DNA from: Bacteroidota bacterium
Lineage (GTDB): Bacteria > Bacteroidota > Bacteroidia > NS11-12g > UBA9320
DNA: 64,000 nt
Direction of reading: 5' to 3'
Assembly (NCBI GenBank): GCA_002746305.1
Contig: NVWV01000001.1
Coordinates: forward strand, 1 to 64,000
This document shows positions 1 through 9,440 of this stretch, in pieces. The stretch's first letter is position 1, and each line of letters begins with the position of its first letter. Below the pieces are notes generated by a model that ran no database searches, was not told the origin of the DNA, and was given only the letters and a program-made list of their open reading frames with translations. The translations under genes and the position numbers were made by a program.

Positions 1-273
1 GAAAGCCGAAATCCATAGAATATCATGTATTCTTCTTTTTCGAATCAAACTTTTATTAATACGCCATAAAACAAGTATGGATTGGATATGATATAGAATT
101 GTTGCCAAGCCAGATAATGCAACTACCATAATAAGATATGAAGTTTTATTCCACTGTTTGATTTCATTAAGGCCTTTAAGGAAGTCCTTTAGAATGCTAT
201 AAAAGAGAAAAGAAGTAATCACTACAGATATAACCAATAGTGTAATTTTGGATATTTTGGACCAGATTCCCAT
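1..273 (-). CDS. Small membrane protein, 3' end beyond window
   Basis: The reading frame starts at the ATG at 273 and is open for 91 codons to the window edge, so the C-terminus is missing. It encodes an N-terminal hydrophobic helix (about residues 8-27) and a second one (about 45-65) followed by a basic stretch with RKRR. Its layout matches the next protein (start 767): helix, loop, helix ending in YH, polar basic segment, then a WISAF/WVSAI motif. The upstream gene's stop TAA and this ATG share one base (TAATG), which suggests translational coupling. The family is not recognised; function unknown. Confidence 0.7.
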   Translation of the reverse strand, partial: MGIWSKISKITLLVISVVITSFLFYSILKDFLKGLNEIKQWNKTSYLIMVVALSGLATILYHIQSILVLWRINKSLIRKRRIHDILWISAF

Positions 274-767
274 TATGATTGGCCTATTTCGTCAAGGTTT
301 ATGTTGTTGTGATTTAGGAGCTTTTTATATCGCCTTCTAGTTTTAATAGCTTCAATGATGGTTATAACTCCTAAGATAAGAGGGAATACATTGATGAATC
401 TCAGAAAATGCCAGTTATTGGAAATGCCAAAATATAATATTAATTGAAGGAACTCTATTCCAATGAATAGTATCAATACACTGCCAAAAGCAATCGCAGA
501 TACCCAATAATAATTAGGTATACTTATGAAATTCGTGTCATGAAGTGTATTGGTTTTTTGGGTATAGATTTTAAGAGATGATAGGTGATAAACAAAGGTT
601 AAAATTCCGAGAATACTTTTGGTAAGGATAATTAATATTGAAGTGCTAATGTCAGGATATCCCTCGCCAATAGAAAAGATGAGGTTCACGAGTGTACGTA
701 GAAGGCCAAGAGTTGTGAGCAACGTCAGAATTAGAAGAGCAATTTTGCCTATTTTTTTGAGTTTCAA
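273..767 (-). CDS. Predicted four-helix inner-membrane protein
   Basis: The protein has 164 residues with four hydrophobic segments (about 7-28, 42-62, 88-112 and 122-142) and a basic C-terminal tail (KTRRRYKK). No signal peptide cleavage site or catalytic motif was seen. It overlaps the next gene by one base (TAATG). It resembles the protein at 2251-2790: both have a YH after helix 2, a polar linker, an aromatic-rich entry to helix 3, and end close to LDEIG or IDEINTIG. The two genes and the partial gene at 1-273 therefore look like a small paralogous family. Function unknown. Confidence 0.75.
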   Translation of the reverse strand: MKLKKIGKIALLILTLLTTLGLLRTLVNLIFSIGEGYPDISTSILIILTKSILGILTFVYHLSSLKIYTQKTNTLHDTNFISIPNYYWVSAIAFGSVLILFIGIEFLQLILYFGISNNWHFLRFINVFPLILGVITIIEAIKTRRRYKKLLNHNNINLDEIGQS

Positions 768-886
768 TTTGTCAGTTTTGGAAATACAAAGTAAACAAAA
801 AGAGATTCGGAGAAGGGAAAATATTTTTTATCGTCCACTTTAATAGTATCTCTGTCAATCAGTGGAGTATAACCAAAAGTCAGAGC

Positions 887-894
887 TACCTTTG
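887..894 (+). promoter_or_regulatory. TAnnTTTG -7 promoter element for the helicase
   Basis: TACCTTTG matches the Bacteroidota -7 consensus TAnnTTTG exactly, about 55 bases before the ATG at 950. No clear TTTG -33 element was found at the expected spacing, so support is one-sided. Confidence 0.4.
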
Positions 895-949
895 CATGAA
901 ATAAAAGAGAAGTGAAGTCATTTATCGATTGTCATTTCAACCCAAATAC

Positions 950-2254
950 ATGACATTTAAAGAACTTGGCCTAACCGAAGCCTTATTAAAAGCGGTAGAA
1001 GATAAAGGATACGAAACTCCTAGTCCTATTCAAGAAAAAGCAATCCCAATAGTTTTGCAGGGAAAAGATTTACTTGCCTCAGCACAAACGGGGACAGGTA
1101 AAACAGCGGGATTTTCTATCCCAATGATACAATTACTAGCCCAAGAACCTGCTCGTAAACGAAGACCAATTCGAGCATTGGTCATCACTCCAACAAGAGA
1201 ACTGGCTGCACAAGTACTTGAAGATATTGAATCGTATAGCAAGTATGTTGACATAAGAAGTACGGTTATTTTCGGTGGGGTAAAACAACATAAGCAAGTA
1301 ACAGCATTGAGAAATGGAGTCGACATTTTAGTTGCAACTCCAGGTAGATTGATGGATTTACAGAATCAAGGTTTTATTTCTCTAGACCAAATTGAATTTT
1401 TAGTGCTGGATGAAGCCGATAGAATGTTGGATATGGGCTTTTTGAATGACATCAAAAGGATTATGAGTATGATGCCATTGAAGCGTCAAAACTTGTTATT
1501 CTCAGCTACATTCTCTAAAGATATTAGACGACTTGCCAATGGCATCCTTGATAACCCTGTTACGGTAGAAGCTACACCTGAGAATAGTACAGCGGAGCTT
1601 GTAAATCAGTTGGTTTACAAAGTGGATCAAAAACGAAAGACGGAGTTGATTATCAAGTTGATTTGGGAAGGAAACTGGCACCAAGTACTGGTATTTACTA
1701 GAACCAAGCATGGAGCGAATAGATTAACACAGAAACTGGAAAAGGCAAAAATTACAGCAGCAGCTATTCATGGTAATAAGTCTCAAGCTGCTCGTACACG
1801 AGCCTTGGCCAACTTCAAAAAAGGTGATATCAGTGTATTAGTAGCAACTGATATTGCGGCTAGAGGATTGGATATTCCTTTGCTACCGTATGTAATCAAC
1901 TTTGAGTTACCCAACGTACCAGAAGACTATGTTCACCGGATCGGGAGAACAGGTAGAGCAGGGGCCAGTGGTAAAGCTATTTCATTGGTAAGTGTTGATG
2001 AGGCGGAATATATGCGAGGAATTGAGAAATTACTCGGAATGCGATTGGAGACCGATGTAATTGAAGGTTTTGAACCCACTAAAGGTCCTGTAGAAGGAGG
2101 AAAGAAAAGAATGGGCGGAAGAGGTGGAAATGATAACCGAGGAAGTAATAATAGGAACAGAAATAGTGGTGGAAACAGCGGAGGCGGAAATAGAAATTTC
2201 AGACGAAAATCTCGAAATCACGGTGGAGGCCATAGTGGTGGAGGAAGAGATTAA
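950..2254 (+). CDS. DEAD-box ATP-dependent RNA helicase (RhlE/DeaD-like)
   Basis: An RNA-unwinding ATPase of the DEAD-box family, likely acting in ribosome assembly or mRNA turnover. Visible motifs, numbered from the ATG at 950: Q motif (SPIQ, 25-28), Walker A AQTGTGKT (45-52), PTRELA, DEAD (154-157), SAT, RGLD and HRIGRTGRA (about 329-337). The last 60 residues or so are rich in Gly, Asn, Arg and Ser, a basic disordered tail of the kind that binds RNA. A TTG at 929 could add seven residues, but the ATG gives the family-typical MTFKELGL start. The 3' end overlaps the convergent gene by four bases. A second, shorter DEAD-box helicase without this tail lies at 40534-41676. Confidence 0.95.
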   Translation: MTFKELGLTEALLKAVEDKGYETPSPIQEKAIPIVLQGKDLLASAQTGTGKTAGFSIPMIQLLAQEPARKRRPIRALVITPTRELAAQVLEDIESYSKYVDIRSTVIFGGVKQHKQVTALRNGVDILVATPGRLMDLQNQGFISLDQIEFLVLDEADRMLDMGFLNDIKRIMSMMPLKRQNLLFSATFSKDIRRLANGILDNPVTVEATPENSTAELVNQLVYKVDQKRKTELIIKLIWEGNWHQVLVFTRTKHGANRLTQKLEKAKITAAAIHGNKSQAARTRALANFKKGDISVLVATDIAARGLDIPLLPYVINFELPNVPEDYVHRIGRTGRAGASGKAISLVSVDEAEYMRGIEKLLGMRLETDVIEGFEPTKGPVEGGKKRMGGRGGNDNRGSNNRNRNSGGNSGGGNRNFRRKSRNHGGGHSGGGRD

Positions 2255-2790
2255 TAATATTCACTTCCAATAGTATTTATTTCATCAATTTCTAAAAATT
2301 GGTGTTTTTCTAGATAGGTTTTGGTGCTTTTAAGATCTATAAGATTCCATATTGCCAGACCTATAAAAAGACTAATCCAAAGGTACTCTTCAGTTGGGTC
2401 TTGAGGAAATTGAAGGTTCTGTTGAAGGGTATATAATTGGTAACTTAGAAATGTAGCAGTGATTAGTAATCCAACTGTCCACATGATAGCTGAAATAAAA
2501 TGAAAATGAGGTGTTTTTGTACTAAAGTAGCGTTCGTTTTTTTTGAGTGGATTGTATGTTTTATTGTTATATACATCATAAATTTTCGCAAATAATTTTA
2601 CAGTATGCCTGTGGTACATTAAGTTTCCAATGCTTATGGTCACTAAAAACAATTCAATGATTATGAAGATAAGAGTATATAGATTATACTGTTTTAAATC
2701 ACTGAGAATAGTGACAAAAAAAACAATAAGTACTAGGGTCATTACACTAGAGGTGAATAGTAGAATGAGTTTTAAATTAGATCTAAACAT
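2251..2790 (-). CDS. Predicted four-helix membrane protein, related to the protein at 273-767
   Basis: The protein has 179 residues with hydrophobic segments at about 8-28, 36-58, 98-120 and 140-155. It is probably an integral inner-membrane protein. The sequence YHRHTVKLF after helix 2, the ISAI motif entering helix 3 and the acidic C-terminus (EIDEINTIG) parallel the small membrane proteins at 1-767. The simplest reading is a shared ancestor, with the helicase gene lying between copies. No catalytic motif was seen and the function is unknown. It is convergent with the helicase and overlaps its last four bases. Confidence 0.75.
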   Translation of the reverse strand: MFRSNLKLILLFTSSVMTLVLIVFFVTILSDLKQYNLYTLIFIIIELFLVTISIGNLMYHRHTVKLFAKIYDVYNNKTYNPLKKNERYFSTKTPHFHFISAIMWTVGLLITATFLSYQLYTLQQNLQFPQDPTEEYLWISLFIGLAIWNLIDLKSTKTYLEKHQFLEIDEINTIGSEYY

Positions 2791-2866
2791 TGACTTTAGT
2801 TGAGGTCTCGCTTTTATGGAATTTTCAAGTTTTAGTTTATTTGAAATCAGGCACGTGGTCCTTTAA

Positions 2867-3301
2867 TCAGGGCTGAAATTCTTCGCCTATCTCTGTGTCC
2901 CATTCGAAACTATTGATAATCCATCCATCTTCATTTTTATAGTAGGTGAATTTAAGCCTTATAGATGTCATACTGAAGTTTACCAAATAGGTTTCGCGAA
3001 CATAAATGTCACTTATAGTTTGATTATTGATTTTCAGAAAACTTTTAGCAAGACCAAATTTCTCTACATAGAAATTTAGGTATTTCATTGTTTTTTCTTC
3101 AAATGCTTCGATTTCATTCTCTGGCAATGGCCAGTAGGGTTTCATAACATCTACTGCATCTGCAACCTTATTATCTTGAAAAAGGCCAGCTACGGTCCTT
3201 GATATTTTTCGTGCTTCAGATAGGTCAGTTAAGTGTTCTATCTCTTGTGCTAAACCTATAAATGAAATGCAAATGAATGCTAGAAAGAGTTTTTTTCTCA
3301 T
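2867..3301 (-). CDS. Secreted protein of unknown function (DUF4019/DUF3887-like fold)
   Basis: The protein has 144 residues. The N-terminus MRKKLFLAFICISFIGLAQE is a signal peptide probably cleaved after LA or AQ, so the product is likely periplasmic. The mature part has a helical region containing FQDNKVADAVDVMKPYW and then beta strands ending in DGWIINSFEW, a pattern resembling small NTF2-like periplasmic domains (DUF3887/DUF4019). That family assignment is inference. A perfect -7 promoter element sits only five bases before the ATG, so the transcript may be almost leaderless. Confidence 0.75.
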   Translation of the reverse strand: MRKKLFLAFICISFIGLAQEIEHLTDLSEARKISRTVAGLFQDNKVADAVDVMKPYWPLPENEIEAFEEKTMKYLNFYVEKFGLAKSFLKINNQTISDIYVRETYLVNFSMTSIRLKFTYYKNEDGWIINSFEWDTEIGEEFQP

Positions 3302-3648
3302 AAGTCAAATATATACATTTTGTGTCTCTTTGATTGCCCATTTTGGAGGAATGGTAGGACCGTACATGAATATTTGGAAGTTTAAAAAGGCCAATCCAAA
3401 GCGTAAGATTAGCCTGTGTCTTCTTGTTTTAATTTGAGTTAGTCATGAGAAGGTTTGCTTTTTCATCTTTCCATCATTTTGAAAAAAGTGATTGGATGTC
3501 ATGTGTTTATTGAAAATCATACATACGGATGCACAATCTAGTATCCACAAGTCGTTCCAAAAGATGAAACTTGATTATCACGACATTGTCATGGATGGAG
3601 GTGTGTACAAATGACAACAATGAAGTGCTTTTAAATGTACACTTACCT
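3302..3648. other. 347-bp gap with no gene seen
   Basis: The stretch lies between two minus-strand genes. It is AT-rich with stop codons in all frames, and no tRNA-like fold or strong terminator was seen. The only recognisable element is the putative promoter at 3306-3313. Confidence 0.5.
3306..3313 (-). promoter_or_regulatory. TAnnTTTG -7 element, possibly leaderless
   Basis: Read on the minus strand this is TATATTTG, an exact match to TAnnTTTG. It ends only four bases before the ATG at 3301, which would place the transcription start at or next to the start codon. No -33 TTTG was recognised. Confidence 0.4.
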
Positions 3649-4875
3649 CTAGGAGTTTTTCATCATCTTTAAGGTAAAGACACCAAGAACTAGTATTACT
3701 ACGCCCATGATCACCCATAGCCATAGTTTACTTTCTTCTTTTGGTTCGGTGGGTGGTGCAATTTTTTTGTATTCAATTGGTCCAAGCTCTACTGTGTTTA
3801 AACTTGTCGGAATACGATCTCTGAAAAGTGAGATATCATAATCTGGTATGCCTACGTAAGCATTGCCATACACAAATTGGTAGTTGTAAGATGGTGAATT
3901 GAATCTGGCGGTGATGGTGTGCTTATATCCTCGGACATAGCTCACATCAATATCAATAGCAGCGTTATCACCGTTTTCTATAGTCACCCTCAGTTTTGAT
4001 GTCTTAAAGGGAGAAAAAGTAAACTCTCCTGATTCCCAAGTACTGAAAGTCCCATTGTAGACATTTCGGTAGTTGTATTTCCAGCCCTTATCTGTCTTAA
4101 AACTGTCTACCAATGCACTAATAGTTATAGGGCGAACAAAGTCAATTGTAGCCTTTGTCAAAAGCTGAACAGATGAAACTGGATATTTCTCCTTTAGGCT
4201 AATTTCGAGAATGGATTTTTTATGTTTGGTTTCCTGATTTTCAATGGACCGAATCGGGTATTGGTTCAGCGATGTCGTGTGGTTTTGGTATAAACTGATA
4301 GTTGCTTTTTTTAGAACAGGAACATCTTCCGAAGGAATGGATATTCGATAGTACGTATACTCAGAAGTAGAAAATGATAGGGTTGTAAATTGGTAGTTGG
4401 TTTCACTATTTTGAATGGATAAAATCCTGTAGTCATCCAGAATTGAAAACCATTCGGAATTGTCCTGACTTCCTTCCAGTTTTACCTTCCAATCAAAATT
4501 AGAATTTGCAAAAAAGAGGTCGATTTTATTCAGAGATTGAAGTTTGGTCGGTTTTAAAGTGAAAAAATAGGTTCCGGTCTTAGATGATCTATTCAGAACA
4601 TCTACGGGGACACTTTCTTTGTGCTGTTCCGGTACATTGATAGCAATAAGATAAGGGACTCCCAAGGTGTCACCTTGGTTGTTTATCCCGAAAATTCGAA
4701 TATCACCCAAGTTGTTCTTGACGCGACTAAGCACGTCCATGGGAACGTCCATTTCGTGCCATTCTTGGTTTACACCTGTTATCTGTCGTTGGTACAAGAA
4801 TGTATCCGTTTGAGCTAGACTAAATAGATATCCAAAGAGGATAAGAAATACAGCGAAACTAGTTCTCTTGGTCAT
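3649..4875 (-). CDS. DUF3999-type envelope protein
   Basis: The protein has 408 residues from the ATG at 4875. A signal peptide (MTKRTSFAVFLILFGYLFSLAQ) is followed by a large beta-rich exported domain and one C-terminal helix (WLWVIMGVVILVLGVFTLKMM), so it is probably anchored in the inner membrane with a periplasmic bulk. The frame remains open upstream to 4986, but that extension would bury the signal peptide. The gene starts 17 bases inside the 3' end of the DUF2339 gene. DUF3999 genes are commonly found beside DUF2339 genes, which supports the assignment. The biochemical role is unknown; an envelope or polysaccharide function is often assumed. Confidence 0.8.
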   Translation of the reverse strand: MTKRTSFAVFLILFGYLFSLAQTDTFLYQRQITGVNQEWHEMDVPMDVLSRVKNNLGDIRIFGINNQGDTLGVPYLIAINVPEQHKESVPVDVLNRSSKTGTYFFTLKPTKLQSLNKIDLFFANSNFDWKVKLEGSQDNSEWFSILDDYRILSIQNSETNYQFTTLSFSTSEYTYYRISIPSEDVPVLKKATISLYQNHTTSLNQYPIRSIENQETKHKKSILEISLKEKYPVSSVQLLTKATIDFVRPITISALVDSFKTDKGWKYNYRNVYNGTFSTWESGEFTFSPFKTSKLRVTIENGDNAAIDIDVSYVRGYKHTITARFNSPSYNYQFVYGNAYVGIPDYDISLFRDRIPTSLNTVELGPIEYKKIAPPTEPKEESKLWLWVIMGVVILVLGVFTLKMMKNS

Positions 4876-7243
4876 AGGAAATGATGTGTTTGTATTTGTT
4901 GTACAAGAATGAAATGATAAGAAGAAGTACTCCCAAGGAAACGAATACGATTGTTTTCGCAATGGTATCCAAATGAGAAATGTCATACAAGAAGACTTTT
5001 AGCAAGGTAAGAGCAAAAAGTGCTATCGCTCCAATTCGCAAGAATGCATTGTCCTTCCAGATTCCATAGGCTATCACCATTAGTGAGTAGACACCCCAAA
5101 GTATACTTAGTCCTAGTTTGTAGTTGTGTGTAGTACCTGAAAAATTCATAATACTCAGCAATTCACTACTGAGTACCCAAACAATAGAGACATGTAACAC
5201 CACATCAAAGATCTTCTTGAGATTTACCGCCATGAATTCTTCCTTAATGTATTTGAATGAAATATAGACTAATCCAGCTAGAAATGTCAAGGAGAGATAA
5301 CGTATACCTATATTAAAGGGACCGTGCGAGTAGTATTCTCCTAATATGTTATCTATGTAGTACTCACGAAGTTCACTTATAGCATAAAGTCCAAGAATTA
5401 AGAAGCTAATAATCGCCAGTAAGTTGAATACGAGATTGACTTTTCCAAGGAGGTTATTCTTAAGCCACTTCATGTTGATAAAAGAAAGAATTCCTGCAAA
5501 AATCATAGTGTAATTTACCAGCCAGATGCTCCTAAACTCTCGCATATCCTGATTTGTATAATTGCCATAACCTTCATTTAACAGGTTAATTATTTCAGAT
5601 TGGTTAAGCTTTTGAGTCCAAAAGGTGCTTATTTCAAGGAAAAAAGTGAAGTAAATTATTCCCAATAGAATAGCAGGAAGTAGTCTATTCAGAACGTCAT
5701 AGTAGTAGGTGGTCCGTATCTTTTCTGTCATGTATTCTTTTCTCTTCCAAAGAATCACAATGAAGGCCATGCCTGCTACAAAGAGAAGTGAATTTAAGAA
5801 TTGGACATTGAAAATAGGAGTAAAAATATCCTTGCCTTCCAAACCAAAAATACTTGTATTATCTAAATAATAAAGACCCCAATCTTCCAGTAAACTTAAG
5901 AAAGCTAAGCCTATTAGAGGGTAAGAAAGTCTTTCGTAAATAGGAACGTCTTTGGTTCTACCAATCCAGAATAAGAGAGCAGCTTCACTGATCCATAGTA
6001 GGGTAACCCAGTTACCATCCAGCTGTACTGGAATCGCCAGAGTAATGAAAACCAATACCAAACCAGAGATGAGGAAGAATAAATGTCTCTCTGCGAGTTT
6101 AAGTCTGTATATGGCAGCACTTACTACGAAATGAATAGCTGCATTAGCCAGAGTAAACATACCAACGTAGTCTGTATTCCCATTTTCATAAAGCAACCAA
6201 TAACCTATCCCATAGAAGATAAATGAATTGAGAAGTAAGATTACAATGTTACCAAGCCTGAATTTTTTCTTATACTTCAGCTTGTATCCAATAAATGTCA
6301 TATAGAAAATAACGAAGAACAGTAGAGCAAAAGTGAATGCCAAAACAAAGTGTTCATTCTCCGAGTATGAGAGGAGCATCCAGGCCAGATAAATTAACCA
6401 GGTTAAACCAAAAGCTGCATTGTACAACAATTTCCAATTTTGCTTTAAGGATATAACAAGAATTCCAGTATTAATGATTGCCATATAGGAGAAGAGGATG
6501 TCCACCCTTCCTGATCCTGTACTCAGTAAAAAGGGAACTGCATAGGCTCCAACTAATCCCAAAAGGGCAATAATTTGCTTTTTGTAATTAAGGGCAGCGT
6601 ACACTGTAAATCCAGTAAATACTAGCATTAAACCAAAGGCGAATAGCTGCGGAAATAAATCGTATAAACTATAGCCTAGAAAGGTAATGAAGTACAATAT
6701 CGTCATTGCACCACTTACCAATACAGAGCTATAACTCTCGTATTTTGTCTTTAGTTTCATGCCAAAGCCCAATAGACCTATTCCAATCACGTATCCAAGT
6801 ATGATGCGAGTAGAAGGGCTAATTAATCCATTTTCAATGCTGTATTTTGCTCCAATAGCAACCCCTAAAACGGTGATGATAATACCGATTTTGTTGATGA
6901 GGTTCTCACCAATGAATTTTTCTATATTAGATTTTACGTTAACATTAGAAGTCTGCTCATCCAATAAAGTATCGGGTTTAGGAGATTCAAATTCAGCAGA
7001 TATTTTTTCTGGTTTGACTTCCTTTAGGTCGGGTTCAGATTCAAGTTGAATTGGAATTGGCTCGACTGGAGGTGTAGTCTCTTCCAAAGGTTTACTTATC
7101 TCAGGTTTTGCAATTTCTTTCTCTTTTAGATTTTGAAGAGATTCCCTTAATCTATTGGCTTCCTCGGATAGATTAGCCTGTTGTGCAAACAAAATCTCAA
7201 GGCGAGATTCAATTTGCTTAATCCATTCAGTGTTATCTGACAT
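4859..7243 (-). CDS. DUF2339 polytopic membrane protein
   Basis: The protein has 794 residues. It begins with a coiled-coil-like segment (about 8-45, heptad-rich in Leu, Glu and Lys), then a Pro/Glu/Lys linker (about 45-115). The rest is more than twenty hydrophobic helices, typical of DUF2339. Short motifs such as NLINKIGIIITVLGVAIGAKY and WISEAALLFWIGR fit this family. It is encoded just upstream of, and overlapping, the DUF3999 gene, so the two are probably made together and may form a complex in the inner membrane. Function unknown. An exact -7 element lies about 62 bases before the start. Confidence 0.88.
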   Translation of the reverse strand: MSDNTEWIKQIESRLEILFAQQANLSEEANRLRESLQNLKEKEIAKPEISKPLEETTPPVEPIPIQLESEPDLKEVKPEKISAEFESPKPDTLLDEQTSNVNVKSNIEKFIGENLINKIGIIITVLGVAIGAKYSIENGLISPSTRIILGYVIGIGLLGFGMKLKTKYESYSSVLVSGAMTILYFITFLGYSLYDLFPQLFAFGLMLVFTGFTVYAALNYKKQIIALLGLVGAYAVPFLLSTGSGRVDILFSYMAIINTGILVISLKQNWKLLYNAAFGLTWLIYLAWMLLSYSENEHFVLAFTFALLFFVIFYMTFIGYKLKYKKKFRLGNIVILLLNSFIFYGIGYWLLYENGNTDYVGMFTLANAAIHFVVSAAIYRLKLAERHLFFLISGLVLVFITLAIPVQLDGNWVTLLWISEAALLFWIGRTKDVPIYERLSYPLIGLAFLSLLEDWGLYYLDNTSIFGLEGKDIFTPIFNVQFLNSLLFVAGMAFIVILWKRKEYMTEKIRTTYYYDVLNRLLPAILLGIIYFTFFLEISTFWTQKLNQSEIINLLNEGYGNYTNQDMREFRSIWLVNYTMIFAGILSFINMKWLKNNLLGKVNLVFNLLAIISFLILGLYAISELREYYIDNILGEYYSHGPFNIGIRYLSLTFLAGLVYISFKYIKEEFMAVNLKKIFDVVLHVSIVWVLSSELLSIMNFSGTTHNYKLGLSILWGVYSLMVIAYGIWKDNAFLRIGAIALFALTLLKVFLYDISHLDTIAKTIVFVSLGVLLLIISFLYNKYKHIISYDQEN

Positions 7244-7304
7244 AGTTATCTTAGGTTTGGTTTAGAAGCTCATTTACCTTGGTTTGGCTCATTCAACTTC
7301 AAAT

Positions 7305-7312
7305 CAAATGTA
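7305..7312 (-). promoter_or_regulatory. TAnnTTTG -7 element for the DUF2339-DUF3999 pair
   Basis: The minus strand reads TACATTTG, an exact match, 62 bases before the ATG at 7243 in the 268-bp divergent gap. No well-spaced -33 element was recognised. Confidence 0.35.
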
Positions 7313-7511
7313 GCAGAATGACAATACCGATGGTCATTCTTTCTATGAATACAGGCTAATTACGATAAAGTGTTTTGTAAAACGACCATTAATGAATACA
7401 CTTTTAGGTTGTTAATATGGTCTCAAGTCCCTGTTTATGGACTTTTAGATTGAAAACTCTAAAAGGCACAGAATGTGAACTATATAGACTGAACCAATAA
7501 AGAAATAAGCC

Positions 7512-8636
7512 ATGAAAAGAAATTACTTTATTCTAATTTTAAGTTGTCTAATGCTAGCCGCCTGTAGTTCAGGAAAGAAGCGATTAGAACAAGGAGATTA
7601 CGATACCGCTGTTTACAAGTCGGTAAAGAGGTTGCAACAGAAGCCCAATTATAGTAAGGCAGAAAAGGTGCTAAGACAAGCATATACCTTAGCTGTGAGT
7701 GAACATATGAATGTGATTGAGTTTCACGACAAAACGGATAATCCTTTTAAGTATGACAAGATGGTGCGGGAGTATGAGTTGATCTCCTACTTAAACCGTG
7801 CAATTAGAAGATACCCTTTATACAGTGATTTGGTAAGTCTGGTAGATGTAAAGGACGAACTAGTACTTACAAGAGGAGAGGCCGCTTTTGCACATAAGAG
7901 AGAAGGAATCAAACTGCTTGATTTGGGAAATAAACAGCGAGCCAGAGATGCATATCATCATTTTGTTCAAGCCAATAAGTTTGCTGCAGGTACAGTGGTT
8001 GTTAAAGAACTGGATGCGGCTCAGGAAGCGGGTACCGTGAATGTAGTATTGGAGTTTGCGAACAGTGATCGTTTTTTTAGAAGCTTTAATACGGATCTAG
8101 TATTTAGCAACGTCATGAGTAGTTTTAAAAATACACGATACAGATTTATGAGAGTTGTGGAACCCGGAGAAATTGATTTTGTTGCAGATGAAATTATCCA
8201 AATAGAAATGGATGAAGCACATGTAGGAGGAGTTGATTTTAGCCGAAACATATTTGAAGTAGAAAAGGATGATGTGTACATGGGAGAGGCAGAAACTGAT
8301 AGTGGAGAGGTGGTGAAAGTATATGGAACTGTTACGGCGGATTATATAGAATACTGTAAAACCATTAATAGCCGAGCTCGGATTATGGTTCAGCGAATAG
8401 ATGGTCACACATCAGCAGTGATTCAGAGACAAGTATTTCCTAGTAGTTATAACTGGACTGAAAAATGGGCAACGTATAGAGGTGATAAAAGAGCTTTGAG
8501 TAAGGGGCAACTTGACTTTGCTAGAAGAAGTGAACCTAATCCTCCAAATCCTCAATGGATGTTTGCTCAAACTGTAAAACCATTAGCAGGTCGAAGTATT
8601 GACTTTCTCAGAGGTCAGTACAGCTATTTGCGATAA
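7512..8636 (+). CDS. Lipoprotein with TPR-like N-terminal region
   Basis: The protein has 374 residues. The start MKRNYFILILSCLMLAACSSG is a lipoprotein signal with lipobox LAAC, so it is probably outer-membrane or periplasmic. Residues 25-150 are helical with a DYDTAVYKSVKRLQQKPNYSKA pattern that resembles TPR repeats. The C-terminal half is mixed alpha/beta and ends with FLRGQYSYLR. No enzyme motif was found and the family is not recognised. It appears monocistronic: a strong hairpin terminator follows 28 bases after the stop. Confidence 0.85.
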   Translation: MKRNYFILILSCLMLAACSSGKKRLEQGDYDTAVYKSVKRLQQKPNYSKAEKVLRQAYTLAVSEHMNVIEFHDKTDNPFKYDKMVREYELISYLNRAIRRYPLYSDLVSLVDVKDELVLTRGEAAFAHKREGIKLLDLGNKQRARDAYHHFVQANKFAAGTVVVKELDAAQEAGTVNVVLEFANSDRFFRSFNTDLVFSNVMSSFKNTRYRFMRVVEPGEIDFVADEIIQIEMDEAHVGGVDFSRNIFEVEKDDVYMGEAETDSGEVVKVYGTVTADYIEYCKTINSRARIMVQRIDGHTSAVIQRQVFPSSYNWTEKWATYRGDKRALSKGQLDFARRSEPNPPNPQWMFAQTVKPLAGRSIDFLRGQYSYLR

Positions 8637-8664
8637 CTTAGAATAGTAGTAGTTTGAATTCTAT

Positions 8665-8697
8665 AAGCCCAAATGAGATAATTCATTTGGGCTTTTT
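8665..8697 (+). terminator. Rho-independent terminator
   Basis: A 12-bp perfect stem, AAGCCCAAATGA with TCATTTGGGCTT, has a six-base loop. The last bases of the stem run into a TTTTT tract. It closes the lipoprotein transcription unit. Confidence 0.85.
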
Positions 8698-8795
8698 ATG
8701 GGAGATTGGTTGACTATTTTAATAATTTGGAATAAGAATTTCGTTGTGACCATTTGTCCCACTTAACGTCTAAAATGTAAATTAACTGAATCTAT

Positions 8796-9266
8796 ATGAA
8801 AAAATTAATCACACTTATAGCATTTGTTCTTTTGTCATTCTCTTCATCCTTTGCTCAAGACTACAATACTGGGATTGGTTTACGAGGAGGCTTATCCAAT
8901 GGTTTGACAATTAAACATTTTATTTCTGAAAAAGCAGCAATAGAAGGGCTCTTAGCTTCACGATGGAGAGGTTTTAATATAACAGGGCTCTATGAAATTC
9001 ATAATCAAGCATTTAGTGTTGATAGGTTGAATTGGTATTATGGACCAGGTGCTCATATTGGCTTTTGGAATGGTAAAGAAGTGAAATGGGCTGATGATGA
9101 TAAAGACTATACCGTAATCGGTTTGGACTTTATTTTGGGTTTGGAGTATAACTTTAAGGAAGTCCCCTTTAATCTGAGTATAGATTATAAGCCTAGTTTT
9201 AATCTTTCAGGGCATAATGGGTTTTGGGGAGATGGAGGAGCTTTGTCTCTAAGATATATTTTCTAG
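8796..9266 (+). CDS. Small outer-membrane beta-barrel protein
   Basis: The protein has 156 residues. A cleavable signal peptide (MKKLITLIAFVLLSFSSSFAQ) precedes alternating amphipathic strands rich in Gly and aromatics. The chain ends in LSLRYIF, a C-terminal Phe typical of proteins inserted by the BAM complex. The size suits an eight-stranded barrel. No ligand or partner is suggested by the sequence. It is flanked by a terminator upstream and a metalloprotease gene downstream with a 174-base gap, so it is probably transcribed alone. Confidence 0.8.
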   Translation: MKKLITLIAFVLLSFSSSFAQDYNTGIGLRGGLSNGLTIKHFISEKAAIEGLLASRWRGFNITGLYEIHNQAFSVDRLNWYYGPGAHIGFWNGKEVKWADDDKDYTVIGLDFILGLEYNFKEVPFNLSIDYKPSFNLSGHNGFWGDGGALSLRYIF

Positions 9267-9394
9267 AGGAAAACACTACCTCTGACAGTATACATTTACA
9301 AGTGTTGTAGGTAGTATACTCTGTTTCTTCTTGGGTTACTTTGTCTTTAGTGTCACTACAAATATTTCTTTCTAATTTCATTATTATTGTACTG

Positions 9395-9419
9395 CACTTA
9401 GTTTTCTGAGAACTAAGTG
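9395..9419 (+). promoter_or_regulatory. Hairpin just upstream of the metalloprotease start
   Basis: CACTTAGTT pairs with AACTAAGTG (9 bp, seven-base loop). It ends 21 bases before the ATG at 9441. There is no T-tract after it, so it is a weak terminator at best. It could be an operator or a 5'-leader structure. It overlaps an alternative GTG start at 9417, which makes that start less likely. Confidence 0.4.
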
Positions 9420-9440
9420 AACAAGAACACTATTAAAAAA

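Noticed and set aside
929..949. TTG at 929 as start of the first DEAD-box helicase
   Set aside because: It would add seven residues before the family-typical MTFKELGL. The ATG at 950 was preferred, although TTG starts do occur in this window, so it remains possible.
1030..1326. Minus-strand frame inside the helicase gene
   Set aside because: Antisense shadow of a well-supported gene, with a Cys/Ser-rich low-complexity product. The same reasoning removed the other long antisense frames inside called genes.
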